64,000 nucleotides of DNA from Lichenicoccus sp964242335. GTDB lineage: Bacteria; Pseudomonadota; Alphaproteobacteria; Acetobacterales; Acetobacteraceae. This document shows, one piece after another, positions 9,793 to 18,321 of this stretch (the first letter of the stretch is position 1; each line of letters opens with the position of its first letter). The notes under the pieces are model-generated. The model was given only the letters and a program-made list of their open reading frames with translations. It made no database searches and was not told the DNA's origin. The stretch spans positions 124,001-188,000 of the forward strand of contig CAXTAY010000001.1 in NCBI GenBank assembly GCA_964242335.1. The letters run 5' to 3'. The translations under genes and the position numbers were made by a program.

Positions 9793-11172
9793 CTACATCG
9801 TCCAGTTGATCAGCACGACGTAGAGCACCAGCACGGCATCGACCACGAGCAGCATCGGCGTCAGCTTGTGCCATTGCCGTCGTGCCAGCACGATCAGCGT
9901 GTAGACGAAGCATCCCGACGACAGGCCCATCATCAGGTCGGTGGTGACCACGACCAGCAGCAGGATCAGGATCGGCGGCACCGCGTTCTCGGGCAGCGAC
10001 GTGTCGAGATCGCGTATGCCCTCCATCATCAGCACGCCGACCAGCACCAGCGCCGGCGCCGTCGCCTGCGGCGGGATGATGGCGATGACCGGCCAGAAGA
10101 ACAGCGACAGCGCGAACAGGCTCGCCACCACCACGCCGGTCAGTCCGGTGCGGCCGCCGCTCTCCACCCCGGCCGCGGACTCTATGTAGGCGGCGACGGT
10201 GGAGCTGCCGATCAGTGCGCCGACCACGGAGGCCGCACCGTCGGCGGTGAAGGCGCGCTGCGCGTTCGGGATCCGGCCGTGCGCGTCCATCATCCCGGCA
10301 CGACGCGTCACGCCGATCAGGGTGGCGGTGGCGGAGAAGAAGTCCGAGAGGAAGAAGTAGAGCGCGATCGGCAGCAGCACCAGGAAGTGCGACGCGAACT
10401 GGCGGAAATCGACCGCGAACAGTAGCCGGCGCGGCAGCGTCGGCCAGTCGAGATAGTGCGTCGGATGCGCGGTGATCGGATGGCCGTGGGCGCCGGGCAC
10501 CGCGAGGCCGATCAGGGTGAGCACGATGATGGAGAGCAGCAGCGCGCCCGGCAGGCGCACCGCCATCAGCACCGGTGTTGCCAGCATGCCGAGAAACACC
10601 AGCATCACCGCCGGCTCGCGCAGGTGGCCGAACGAGACGCCGTGCGCGCCCTGCACCACCAGCCCGCCGTTCTTCAGCCCGAGATAGGCGATGAACAGGC
10701 CGATGCCGCACTGCATGCCGAGCCGGATCGAGTCCGGAAAGCCCTCCACCAGGCGCGCGCGGAACCGGGTCAGCGCCAGCACCACGAACAGGATGCCTCC
10801 GGTCATGACCATGGCGAGTGCCGTCTGGTACGAGACGCCCATGCGCAGCACCACGACCTGGGCGAACACGATGTTGGAACCCATGCCGGGTGCGAGCGCG
10901 ATCGGCAGGTTGGCGGACAGTGCCATCATCAGCGTGCCGATGATCGCGGCGAGTGCGGTGGTGATGATCAGCGCGTGCAGATCCATGCCGGTCGCGGACA
11001 GGATCGCCGGGTTCACCACGACGATGTAGCTCATCGCGCCGAAGGTGGTGCATCCGGCGACGATCTCGCGGCCGATCGTCGAGCCGCTGGCGCGCACGTT
11101 GAACAGGCCACGCGACCGCGTCGCGGCAGGTGGGTGGTCAGGTTTCAGGACGACATCGTCGTTGTCGGGCAG
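9793..11172 (-). CDS. AzgA-type guanine/hypoxanthine/adenine permease (NCS2 superfamily)
   Basis: Polytopic inner-membrane protein with the AzgA hallmarks: TTFGAMSYIVVVNPAILS near the start, LAPGMGSNIVFA, and a late DFFSATATLIGV motif. AzgA proteins usually begin 20-30 residues before the REIVAG motif. No suitable ATG is in frame there; the nearest in-frame ATG (11274) would overlap tatD and add non-homologous sequence. A CTG at 11170-11172 lies 6 bases after a perfect GGAGGA, giving 459 residues, and is used here; in-frame TTG at 11226 or GTG at 11097 are alternatives. It should import purine bases with protons, feeding the adenine deaminase. It converges with the TonB receptor with 8 bases between stops. 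Confidence 0.87.
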   Translation of the reverse strand: MPDNDDVVLKPDHPPAATRSRGLFNVRASGSTIGREIVAGCTTFGAMSYIVVVNPAILSATGMDLHALIITTALAAIIGTLMMALSANLPIALAPGMGSNIVFAQVVVLRMGVSYQTALAMVMTGGILFVVLALTRFRARLVEGFPDSIRLGMQCGIGLFIAYLGLKNGGLVVQGAHGVSFGHLREPAVMLVFLGMLATPVLMAVRLPGALLLSIIVLTLIGLAVPGAHGHPITAHPTHYLDWPTLPRRLLFAVDFRQFASHFLVLLPIALYFFLSDFFSATATLIGVTRRAGMMDAHGRIPNAQRAFTADGAASVVGALIGSSTVAAYIESAAGVESGGRTGLTGVVVASLFALSLFFWPVIAIIPPQATAPALVLVGVLMMEGIRDLDTSLPENAVPPILILLLVVVTTDLMMGLSSGCFVYTLIVLARRQWHKLTPMLLVVDAVLVLYVVLINWTM

Positions 11173-11272
11173 GATCGGTCCTCCGGCGTATCGCCATCGC
11201 AGTTCAGCACAGGCATGATGCCGCAAGCCATCCTGCTTTTCGGCCGGATCGCCGGATCGGAGCCGACCTACC

Positions 11273-12061
11273 ATGCTGGTCGACAGCCACTGCCATCTCG
11301 ACTTCGATGAGTTCGCCGACGATCTCGACGATGTCATGCGTCGCGCGTCGCAGGCCGGCATCGTCGGCTTCGTCACCATCTGCACGCGCGTGCACGGCTT
11401 CACACGGGTGCGCGCGGTCGCCGAGGCGCGGGCGGAGGTGTGGTGTGCGGTCGGCACCCATCCGCACTACGTCGACGAGGAACCCGACGTCACCGCGGCC
11501 GAACTGGTCGCACTGGCGCGGCATCCCAAGGTGGTGGCGATCGGCGAGTCCGGGCTCGACCGTCATCTCGCTCATGCCTCCTGGCCGGCGCAGCTGCGGA
11601 GTTTTCAGGCGCATATCGACGCGGCGCGGCAGACGCAGCTGCCGCTGGTGATCCATTCGGTGCGCGAGGATGCGGCAATGGCGGCGATCCTGCGGCGCGA
11701 GAGTGCGCACGGACCGTTCCCGGTGGTGATGCACTGCTTCTCGGGCGGCGCGGAACTGGCCCGCACGAACCTGTCGCTCGGCCACGCGCTCTCCTTTTCC
11801 GGGCTGCTCACCTATCCGGAGCACGCGGCATTGCGCGAGCTGGCGCGGACCGTTCCCGCTGACCGTCTCCTGGTCGAGACCGACGCGCCGTCGCTGCCGC
11901 CGGCGGTCCTGCTCGGGCAGCGCAACGAGCCGGCGCACCTGCGCCACGTGGTGCAGCTGCTGGCCGAGCTGCGTGGCGTCGGTGCCGACGAGATCGCGCG
12001 CCAGACCAGCGATAATTTCTACCGGATCTTCACCCGCTGCATCCGGCCCGAGGGTCGGTAA
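11273..12061 (+). CDS. tatD: TatD-family metal-dependent hydrolase (DNase)
   Basis: 262 residues, the usual length. Metal ligands are visible: DSHCHLD (His6, His8), IGESGLD (Glu92), VIHSV (His128), MHCFSG (His154) and ETDAP (Asp204). The family comprises Mg-dependent deoxyribonucleases of the TIM-barrel amidohydrolase fold. In many alphaproteobacteria it lies after metG and holB; here it stands alone, divergent from the purine permease, so it may have been moved. The GESGLD motif has Ser where Ile, Thr or Val is more usual. The closing NFYRIF(TR) is typical of the family C-terminus. Confidence 0.92.
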   Translation: MLVDSHCHLDFDEFADDLDDVMRRASQAGIVGFVTICTRVHGFTRVRAVAEARAEVWCAVGTHPHYVDEEPDVTAAELVALARHPKVVAIGESGLDRHLAHASWPAQLRSFQAHIDAARQTQLPLVIHSVREDAAMAAILRRESAHGPFPVVMHCFSGGAELARTNLSLGHALSFSGLLTYPEHAALRELARTVPADRLLVETDAPSLPPAVLLGQRNEPAHLRHVVQLLAELRGVGADEIARQTSDNFYRIFTRCIRPEGR

Positions 12062-12243
12062 CGAGATCGAATGCTTCGATGCACCTGGGTCTCATGAACC
12101 TTCTGCTGCCAGTCGCTCAGGTCACCACAGACTGTCCGTCGGGCGGACCGATTAAGTGTCGTGGAACGACAGCTGCGGTCACCAATGTTTAACGGTCGGA
12201 TCCGCCTTCGACTGACCGTATGACGTCCTTCCCCGATCGAGAA

Positions 12244-13371
12244 CTACGGCGCACTGGGTTCCACAACGACCGCGGGTGGCTGCGTGCGCTCGAACAGAGT
12301 TCGCAACCAACGCCGACTCGGCACCTCGATGAGGCTGTACGCCAGGTAGGAAATGGGAAAGGTCAGCAGAATTCCGACGACGGCAGCGTAGGTTTGTGCG
12401 TGACGCAGCCCGATACTGTAGGCCAGTCCATGCACCCAGCCTAACAAGCCGCCCATTAAGTCATGCGTCAGGTAGATGCTATATGACAGCAGACCTATGA
12501 ATTCGACTCCTGGGGACGAAAGGATACGCCCAGGTAAATGCTGGTCCGAGGTAAGACTGATCACGAGCGTCGGGAACAAGAGCACAACCAGGAAATCGCT
12601 CCTCGGGATTGTCATGAGGAAGATGATGATTACACAGATTGTGCCCGACAACCATCGATCTTGGGCCAGAACCAGGCCGAATGGTGATGCGCTTAGTCGG
12701 AACGCAAGCAGGCCCAGAGCAAACTCGGAGAGACAGCGCACTACTGGCAGCGCGAATTGTGACGCGTGCAGATCCAGAAGAGTGGTCTGGGTAGGCCTGT
12801 GTCCCCAAGATTGAGGAAGCATGCAGAGAACGGCTAGCGTGACGACACACACAATTGCCGACCTCCACGCCCATGACGGGTGGCGGAACAGGCATGGAAA
12901 TAGCATCGCTGGGAACAAAAGATAGGCTGCCCATTCGGCGCTGATCGACCACGCCGGAGCATCAAGGCTCTCTGTGAGGCCCCATGACTGGATCATCAGA
13001 AGGTTTATCAGGAAAGTAATGGCAATAGACGAATGAGGTGCCTGCAGGCAACCCATCACGACTAAAAAAAGACCACAGACTGTAGCCACGAGATACAGTG
13101 GATATACCCGTGCAATCCGGCGACCGAGAAATTCTACGTAGGCGGGCGCCGACAAACCGGCTTCGAACATGCGCCCATAATTCAGTGCCATCACGAAGCC
13201 ACTGAGCACGAAGAAGAGGTCCACGCCAAGATAGCCGTGCCCTATGAAGGTCGTTACAGGGTTCGAGAACGGCAAGCCCAAAACATAATGAAAGACCATG
13301 ACATATATTGCGGCAACTCCCCGCAAACCGGTTAGAGCCTTGATCTCTCGACCTGTCTGCATAGCTCGCAT
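12244..13371 (-). CDS. Acyltransferase 3 family membrane protein (OafA/YrhL-like)
   Basis: About 375 residues with some ten hydrophobic segments. The family signature is clear: ALTGLRGVAAIYVMVFHY near the N-terminus with the conserved Arg and His, GHGYLGVDLFFVLSGFVM, then the RRIARVYPLY arginine loop and a late LLSYSIYLTHD. These enzymes transfer acetyl or other acyl groups to exported sugars such as O-antigen or polysaccharide units. The gene is visibly richer in A and T than its neighbours and uses many codons ending in A or T, a sign of horizontal acquisition. ATG 13371 is chosen; GTG 13401 and ATG 13362 are possible. No polysaccharide genes are adjacent. Confidence 0.87.
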   Translation of the reverse strand: MRAMQTGREIKALTGLRGVAAIYVMVFHYVLGLPFSNPVTTFIGHGYLGVDLFFVLSGFVMALNYGRMFEAGLSAPAYVEFLGRRIARVYPLYLVATVCGLFLVVMGCLQAPHSSIAITFLINLLMIQSWGLTESLDAPAWSISAEWAAYLLFPAMLFPCLFRHPSWAWRSAIVCVVTLAVLCMLPQSWGHRPTQTTLLDLHASQFALPVVRCLSEFALGLLAFRLSASPFGLVLAQDRWLSGTICVIIIFLMTIPRSDFLVVLLFPTLVISLTSDQHLPGRILSSPGVEFIGLLSYSIYLTHDLMGGLLGWVHGLAYSIGLRHAQTYAAVVGILLTFPISYLAYSLIEVPSRRWLRTLFERTQPPAVVVEPSAP

Positions 13372-13401
13372 TTCATTCACACGAGGGTTGAACAGAAACA
13401 C

Positions 13402-13791
13402 TCTGGATTGTGCCTCGCATCTTGAGGCTAAGACTTCCTATGTCAAACCCGCCGTGGTTTTTTTATCAAATTTTCACTGTGTCAGATCCGATAGCGCGTT
13501 GAAATCACTTCGGTCTCTCGATCAAAATGCTGATGTAGAGTGACGTCGCCATCTACGGCTCCGCGCACGCTTTGACGGCCACATGTTCGGCCTGCGCCTG
13601 TGGGACGTCGCGCTGCTGCTGGCGAGAGCGACGTCATACCGGACCGACGGGCGCCAAAACTTCAAGTTCCGCCTTCTTAGAGCCTGGAGACACCGCCAGC
13701 AGGAGGCATGCTCTCGGTTGCAAAGTGACAGGCTGTAGCTGCACAACGATTGCAGCTAATCTCATAGACCTTGACAACAGCGGATCGAGCC
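13402..13791. other. 390-base gene-poor spacer between acyltransferase and second deaminase
   Basis: The left part (to about 13545) is A+T-rich, includes a run of seven T at 13459-13465 and looks like part of the same foreign islet as the acyltransferase gene. From about 13560 base composition returns to that of the chromosome. One frame at about 13557-13740 reads FDGHMFGLRLWDVALLLARA and then degenerates, possibly a gene remnant, but no family is recognised. No convincing gene or RNA was seen. Confidence 0.4.
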
Positions 13792-15669
13792 ATGACCGTC
13801 GAGATTGCCCCGCTTCCGGACGACCTGCTCATCAACGCGGCCGACGAGGTGCGCATCCGACAGGATCTCACCCTGACCGCACTCGGCAAGCGCCCGGCCG
13901 ATCTCGCGCTGCGTGTCGGCCGCCTGCTCGACGTGCATACGCGCCGCTGGCTCGAGGACCAGGAGATCGTCATCAAGCGACGGCGCATTGCCTGGGTCGG
14001 GCCCGCCGGAACCTACACGGGCGAGGTTGCGCGTCGCGTGCACCGGCCGGGGCTGTCGGCGGTGCCGGGCTTCGGCGAGGTGCACAAGCATATCGAGAGC
14101 TCGCACCTCACGCCCGAGCACGAGGCGGCGCTGGTGCTGCCGCGCGGCAACAGCTGGACCTGCGAGGCCAGCCACGAGCTGTCCAACGTCAACGGACCCG
14201 GCAACCTCGCCTTCTGGCTGCAGGCGCGCCGGCAGGGCTCGCCGCTCAAGATCTTCCCGCTGCCCGGCTCGGCGGTGCCACCCACCGCATACGAGAGCGG
14301 CGGCGGCTATTTCGGTCAGGCCGAGCAGGACGCGTTCCTCGCCGAGAGCCTGATGGTCGCCGGGCTGGACGAGGTGATGGACTGGCCGGCGGTGTGGAAC
14401 CCCGAGACCCCGTCCTACGCCCGGCTCTGGGGCATGATCGAAGCGACCTTCGCGCGCCGCGGCGTGGTGGAGGGCCATGCGGCCGGGCTGCGCGACCGTG
14501 CCAGCATCAGCGCCTTCGCCGCCGCCGGCCTCGCCTCCGACCACGAGGCGCTGGCGGCGGACGAGGTGATGGACAAGCTCGCCGCCGGCCTGTTCGTGGA
14601 GCTGCGGCCGCACTCGGTCGACACGGTGATCCCCCGCCTGCTCGCCGAGGGCCTGGCGGACTGGTCGCAGCTGGCGCTGACCACCGACGACCGCAGCGCC
14701 AGCGACACGCTGCGCGACGGCGCCAGTGACCACAACGTGCGGGTCGCCATCCGTGCCGGGCTGGCACCCGAGATCGCGATCCAGTGCGTCACCATCAACC
14801 CCGCCCGCCACATGCGGCTGACCCCCTGGGTCGGCAGCCTCTCGCCCGGACGCTTCGCCGACATCGTGCTGCTCTCGGACCTCGCCACGATCGACATCGC
14901 CGAGGTCTGGGCGGACGGGCAGCAGGTCTCGGAAGGCACGCGCTTCATCGGCCACACGCCGCGGATCGCCTGGCCGGACTGGGCCACGCACTCGATCCGC
15001 CTCGGCCGCAGCGTCGAGTCCGCCGACTTCGCCATCGCCGCCGCACCGGGACGTGAGACCATGCAGGCGGCGGTGCTGCGGCCGTTCCACTGGACCGACG
15101 GCTTCCTGACCGAGACCCTGGCCGTGCGCGACGGGCTGGTGCAGCGCGATCCCGACCGGAGCATCACCAAGTTCGCCATCGTCGACCGCTATTCCGGCCA
15201 AGGCGGCGTCTCGCGCATGTTCTGGCGCGGCTGCGGACCGCGCACGCCCGGCACGGCGCTAGCCTGTTCGGTGGCCCACGACCAGCACAATATCTGGGTG
15301 ATCGGCTCCTGCGACGCCGCGATGGCAGTCGCGGTCAACCAGATCGCCGCCCAGCAGGGCGGCTGGGTGCTGGTGCGCGACGGCGCCGTCGTCGCCACCG
15401 TGCGCTACGAGATCGGCGGCCTGATGACGGCACGCCCGGCCGACGCGCTCGACACCGAGATGCAGGCGCTCTACGCGGCGGCGGAGGGTGTCGACTGGAT
15501 GTACGAGCCGACCTTCCATACCCGTTGGTTCCCCGGCTTCCCGGAGCGCCTGATCTTCGCGACCCTGACCTGCGCTCCCTGGCAGTGGGTCCTGGTGGCG
15601 CCGCACGAGCGGGCGCCGAAAGGCTTCGTCAACGTGCAGACCGGCGAGACGTACCCGGTGGTGTGGTAA
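13792..15669 (+). CDS. Divergent adenine deaminase-like amidohydrolase
   Basis: 625 residues. It aligns along its full length with the adenine deaminase layout but with altered motifs: the metal site reads FGEVHKHIESSHLTPEHEAA instead of IDTHLHIESSMVTP; it keeps TCEASHELSNVNG, a GHAAGLRD segment, ASDHEALAADE and TTDDRSASDTL, and the C-terminal domain has AHDQHNIWVIGSCD. ATG 13792 is chosen over TTG 13771. Family membership (AdeC-like amidohydrolase with C-terminal domain) is firm; the purine substrate is not. It converges with a sugar-type ABC operon whose last gene ends 14 bases away. Possible substrates are adenine, a modified purine or another aminated heterocycle. Confidence 0.82.
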   Translation: MTVEIAPLPDDLLINAADEVRIRQDLTLTALGKRPADLALRVGRLLDVHTRRWLEDQEIVIKRRRIAWVGPAGTYTGEVARRVHRPGLSAVPGFGEVHKHIESSHLTPEHEAALVLPRGNSWTCEASHELSNVNGPGNLAFWLQARRQGSPLKIFPLPGSAVPPTAYESGGGYFGQAEQDAFLAESLMVAGLDEVMDWPAVWNPETPSYARLWGMIEATFARRGVVEGHAAGLRDRASISAFAAAGLASDHEALAADEVMDKLAAGLFVELRPHSVDTVIPRLLAEGLADWSQLALTTDDRSASDTLRDGASDHNVRVAIRAGLAPEIAIQCVTINPARHMRLTPWVGSLSPGRFADIVLLSDLATIDIAEVWADGQQVSEGTRFIGHTPRIAWPDWATHSIRLGRSVESADFAIAAAPGRETMQAAVLRPFHWTDGFLTETLAVRDGLVQRDPDRSITKFAIVDRYSGQGGVSRMFWRGCGPRTPGTALACSVAHDQHNIWVIGSCDAAMAVAVNQIAAQQGGWVLVRDGAVVATVRYEIGGLMTARPADALDTEMQALYAAAEGVDWMYEPTFHTRWFPGFPERLIFATLTCAPWQWVLVAPHERAPKGFVNVQTGETYPVVW

Positions 15670-15683
15670 GTCCGCCGGCGCCG

Positions 15684-16247
15684 TCACTCCAAATTCGTAT
15701 GCCTCGCGCGCATCGCATCCTCGCTCTCGCTCAGACGGTGAGCGAGCTGCGAGACGAGGTACTCGGAAAACATGAACTGGATCGCCTCGAAGGCGCTGCC
15801 CATGGTGAACGGCGAGGGGTCGCTCGAAGGCCTCGCCATGGTGCGTGCGGGGATCAGCACCACGCGGTCGGCGAGCGGCGCGAGAGCGGCCGCCGGCTCG
15901 GCGGTCAGCAGCACCACCCGTCCGCCCGCCTGCCTGACGATCCGCATCAGCGCCGCGGTGGTCTCGAGCGCCCCGGGACCGGCGCTGGTGAGCAGCAGGT
16001 CGCCGGCCAGCAGCGGCGGCGTGGTCATGTCGCCGACGACGTGGACGGGGAGGCCGAGATGGAACAGGCGCATCGCCAGCGCCCGCATCATCAGACCCTC
16101 CCGGCCGAGCGCGTGCAGCGCGATCCGCCGCGCGGCGCGCAGCTCCTCGATCAGGGCGTCGAACGCGCCCGGATCGACCGCGTCGGCGATCGCCTCGAGC
16201 TCGCGGCAGGCGGATCGCGTCCAGGCGCTGAAACCGTTGATGCTCAC
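15684..16247 (-). CDS. SIS-domain sugar isomerase (6-phospho-3-hexuloisomerase-like)
   Basis: 187 residues, the length of HxlB-type SIS proteins. The fold pattern is visible: a helical start, then IALHALGREGLMMRALAMRL with the sugar-phosphate loop, HVVGDMTTPPLLAGDLLLTSAGPG, and a C-terminal PSPFTMGSAFEAIQFMFSEY typical of the HxlB group. The start is a GTG that overlaps the upstream permease stop by four bases (GTGA) behind an AGGAGA site, so it is translationally coupled. It is the last gene of a five-gene sugar import operon and probably isomerises the imported sugar after phosphorylation; no kinase or aldolase partner is present in the operon. Confidence 0.8.
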   Translation of the reverse strand: MSINGFSAWTRSACRELEAIADAVDPGAFDALIEELRAARRIALHALGREGLMMRALAMRLFHLGLPVHVVGDMTTPPLLAGDLLLTSAGPGALETTAALMRIVRQAGGRVVLLTAEPAAALAPLADRVVLIPARTMARPSSDPSPFTMGSAFEAIQFMFSEYLVSQLAHRLSESEDAMRARHTNLE

Positions 16248-17323
16248 GATGGTCTCCTCTCGCGCGGCGTCCTTCGCCTCGTCCGGAACGTCAGCTGGCG
16301 CCGTAGCAGCCCGACCGCCGCGACCGCGACCAGCGTCGCACCCCAGATCGTCAGGGTCAGGAATTCGCTGAAGCCGAGCAGGTTGAACGACGTGGAGATC
16401 AGCTGGAGGATGGCGAGCGCGATCAGCAGCCCGCTGACCTTGCCGAAGCCGCCCATCGGATCGATCCCGCCGAGCACGCCGGCCAGCACCGTGACCAGCA
16501 GGAAGCTCTCACCGTAATTGGCGTTCGCCGAGTTGAAGCGCGACATCATGATCACGCCCGCCATCCCGGCGAGCAGCCCCGACATCGCGTAGATCCGCAC
16601 CAGCAGCCAGCGCGTGTCGACGCCGGAATAGCGCACCGCCGACGCGTTGGAGCCGATCATCGCCACCAGGTTGCCGAACGGCGAGCGGTTGAGCACGACC
16701 GCGACCGGCAACGCGACGAGCAGGAGCACGATGAGCGCCACCGGCACGCCGAGGACGCTGGCGTTGCCGAGGAACAGCACCAGCGGCGGGAAGCCCGAGA
16801 TCACGCCGCCATGCGTGAGACCGACGCTGAGGCCCTTGATCATCGTCATCGTGCCGAGCGTCGTCAGGATCGGCGAGACGTCGAGGAACCCGATGACGAG
16901 ACCGTTCAGCGCACCGATCATCGTCGCGATCAGCAGGCCGACGAGCAATGCCGCAACCTGGCACGGGACGGCGAGCGCCGACGGTGCAGCGGGGATCACG
17001 TCGAGCAGCAGGTATCCGGAGACGAGTGCGCTGAAATCGGCGACCGCGATGATGGAGAGGTCGAGACCGCCGGAGAGCAGTGCCACCATCATCGCGAGCG
17101 ACAGCAGGCCGAGCTGCGGAACCTGCAACGCCATCGAGCGCAGCGAACCCGCGGTGAACAGGTTGCCGCCGACCAGCCCGCCGAACAGCACCACCAGCAG
17201 GAACAGCAGCAGCAGCAGCCGCCGGTTGGTGCCGCTGACCCGGCCGACCAGGAGCGCTGCGAACGGCGTGGCACGCGACGGCAGGGCCGGAGCCGTGGCG
17301 CGGCGTGGCGGCGCTTCGCTCAT
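16244..17323 (-). CDS. Ribose-type (CUT2) ABC transporter permease
   Basis: 359 residues, about ten hydrophobic segments after a 30-residue proline/arginine-rich cytoplasmic tail. BPD_transp_2 signatures include ALLSGGLDLSIIAVADFSAL (about residue 84), GALNGLVIGFLDVSPILTTLGTM-like core and the late GGIDPMGGFGKVSG segment. The ATG at 17323 overlaps the preceding permease stop (ATGA). Together with the other permease (17320-18321) it forms the channel of a sugar importer. The longer upstream frame to 18175 is only a shadow of the neighbouring gene. Confidence 0.88.
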   Translation of the reverse strand: MSEAPPRRATAPALPSRATPFAALLVGRVSGTNRRLLLLLFLLVVLFGGLVGGNLFTAGSLRSMALQVPQLGLLSLAMMVALLSGGLDLSIIAVADFSALVSGYLLLDVIPAAPSALAVPCQVAALLVGLLIATMIGALNGLVIGFLDVSPILTTLGTMTMIKGLSVGLTHGGVISGFPPLVLFLGNASVLGVPVALIVLLLVALPVAVVLNRSPFGNLVAMIGSNASAVRYSGVDTRWLLVRIYAMSGLLAGMAGVIMMSRFNSANANYGESFLLVTVLAGVLGGIDPMGGFGKVSGLLIALAILQLISTSFNLLGFSEFLTLTIWGATLVAVAAVGLLRRQLTFRTRRRTPRERRPS

Positions 17324-18321
17324 GAGGGTGCCGCCGCGATCACGCGCCGGGTCGCGGCACGCTGGCGACGCCGCTCCCACGAGATCGTCGACACCGCGAC
17401 GAGGATGACGGCGCCGTCGAAGAACTGCGTCCAGTACGAGGAGACGCCGACCAGGATGAGACCGTTCTCCATGATCGCGAGCACCGCGACGCCGAGGATC
17501 ATGCCGAGCACCGAGCCCTGGCCGCCGGTGAGGCTGGCGCCGCCCAGCACCACCGCGGCGAGCACGTTGAGCTCGCGCCCGACCAGCACGTTGGGCGCGA
17601 TCGACTGCGCGAGTTGACCCTGCACCAGCGAGGCGAGGCCGGACACCAAGCCCATATAGCCGTAGACGACGAGGTTCAGCCGGAACGCGTTGAAGCCGAC
17701 GCGCGCGGCGGCCTCGGCGTTGCCGCCGAGCGCGTAGATCTGCCGGCCGATGCTGGTGCGGTTCAGCAGCAGCCATGAGGTCGCGAAGCAGACGAACAGC
17801 CCGATGATCTGCGCATTCAGCACGTACGGGTTCTGCGCCCGATCGGTGTAGACGACCCAGGAGAACGCATCGAGGAACCAGTCCGGCAGGTTGAACAGCT
17901 GGTTGCCGTGGCTCAGGAACATGAGCAGGCCGAAATAGACGTTCAGCATCGCGATCGAGACGATGATGCTGGACAGCCTCAGCGTGCTGATCAGCACCGC
18001 ATTGAGCAGGCCGAGCAGCAGGCCGGAGCCGAGGCCGAGCACGAGCAGCAGCGGCCAGCCGCCGTGCCAGCGCAGCGCCAGCACCATCGCGACGTACTGG
18101 GCCACCGACGCGATCGCGGTGAACGAGATGTCGATCCCGCCCGAGATCAGCACCACGAGCAGCCCGGCGGCGCACATCCCCGCGAACGAGGACGAAGTCA
18201 GCAGGTCGAGGATGTTCTGCAGCTTCAGGAAACGCGGGCTGGCGAGCGAAAGTGCGAGCACCAGCAGTGCCGCCACGACCAGCAGCCGGAACTCGTGCGT
18301 GCGACGGAACGCCCTAAGCAT
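17320..18321 (-). CDS. Ribose-type (CUT2) ABC transporter permease
   Basis: 333 residues, about nine to ten membrane segments. Signatures: VLISGGIDISFTAIASVAQY (about residue 58), GLLNAVLISTLRLSSIIVSI and LGGASLTGGQGSVLG near 247. It starts 2-3 bases upstream of the ATPase stop in the same direction, within the operon binding protein - ATPase - permease - permease - SIS isomerase. Two unlike permeases, rather than a homodimer, are characteristic of the rhamnose and AI-2 type importers, which matches the binding protein. Confidence 0.88.
   Translation of the reverse strand: MLRAFRRTHEFRLLVVAALLVLALSLASPRFLKLQNILDLLTSSSFAGMCAAGLLVVLISGGIDISFTAIASVAQYVAMVLALRWHGGWPLLLVLGLGSGLLLGLLNAVLISTLRLSSIIVSIAMLNVYFGLLMFLSHGNQLFNLPDWFLDAFSWVVYTDRAQNPYVLNAQIIGLFVCFATSWLLLNRTSIGRQIYALGGNAEAAARVGFNAFRLNLVVYGYMGLVSGLASLVQGQLAQSIAPNVLVGRELNVLAAVVLGGASLTGGQGSVLGMILGVAVLAIMENGLILVGVSSYWTQFFDGAVILVAVSTISWERRRQRAATRRVIAAAPS

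Noticed and set aside
7147..10425. 1092-codon plus-strand frame overlapping the nucleoside hydrolase, TonB receptor and permease
   Set aside because: Out of frame with the receptor and crosses three genes on both strands; composition is that of a shadow frame.
11272..11274. ATG as the start of the purine permease
   Set aside because: It shares bases with the tatD start on the other strand and would add about 34 residues with no family resemblance and no ribosome site.
13557..13740. Possible gene remnant reading FDGHMFGLRLWDVALLLARA
   Set aside because: The pattern is suggestive for a few residues only and then becomes low-quality sequence; no family could be named.
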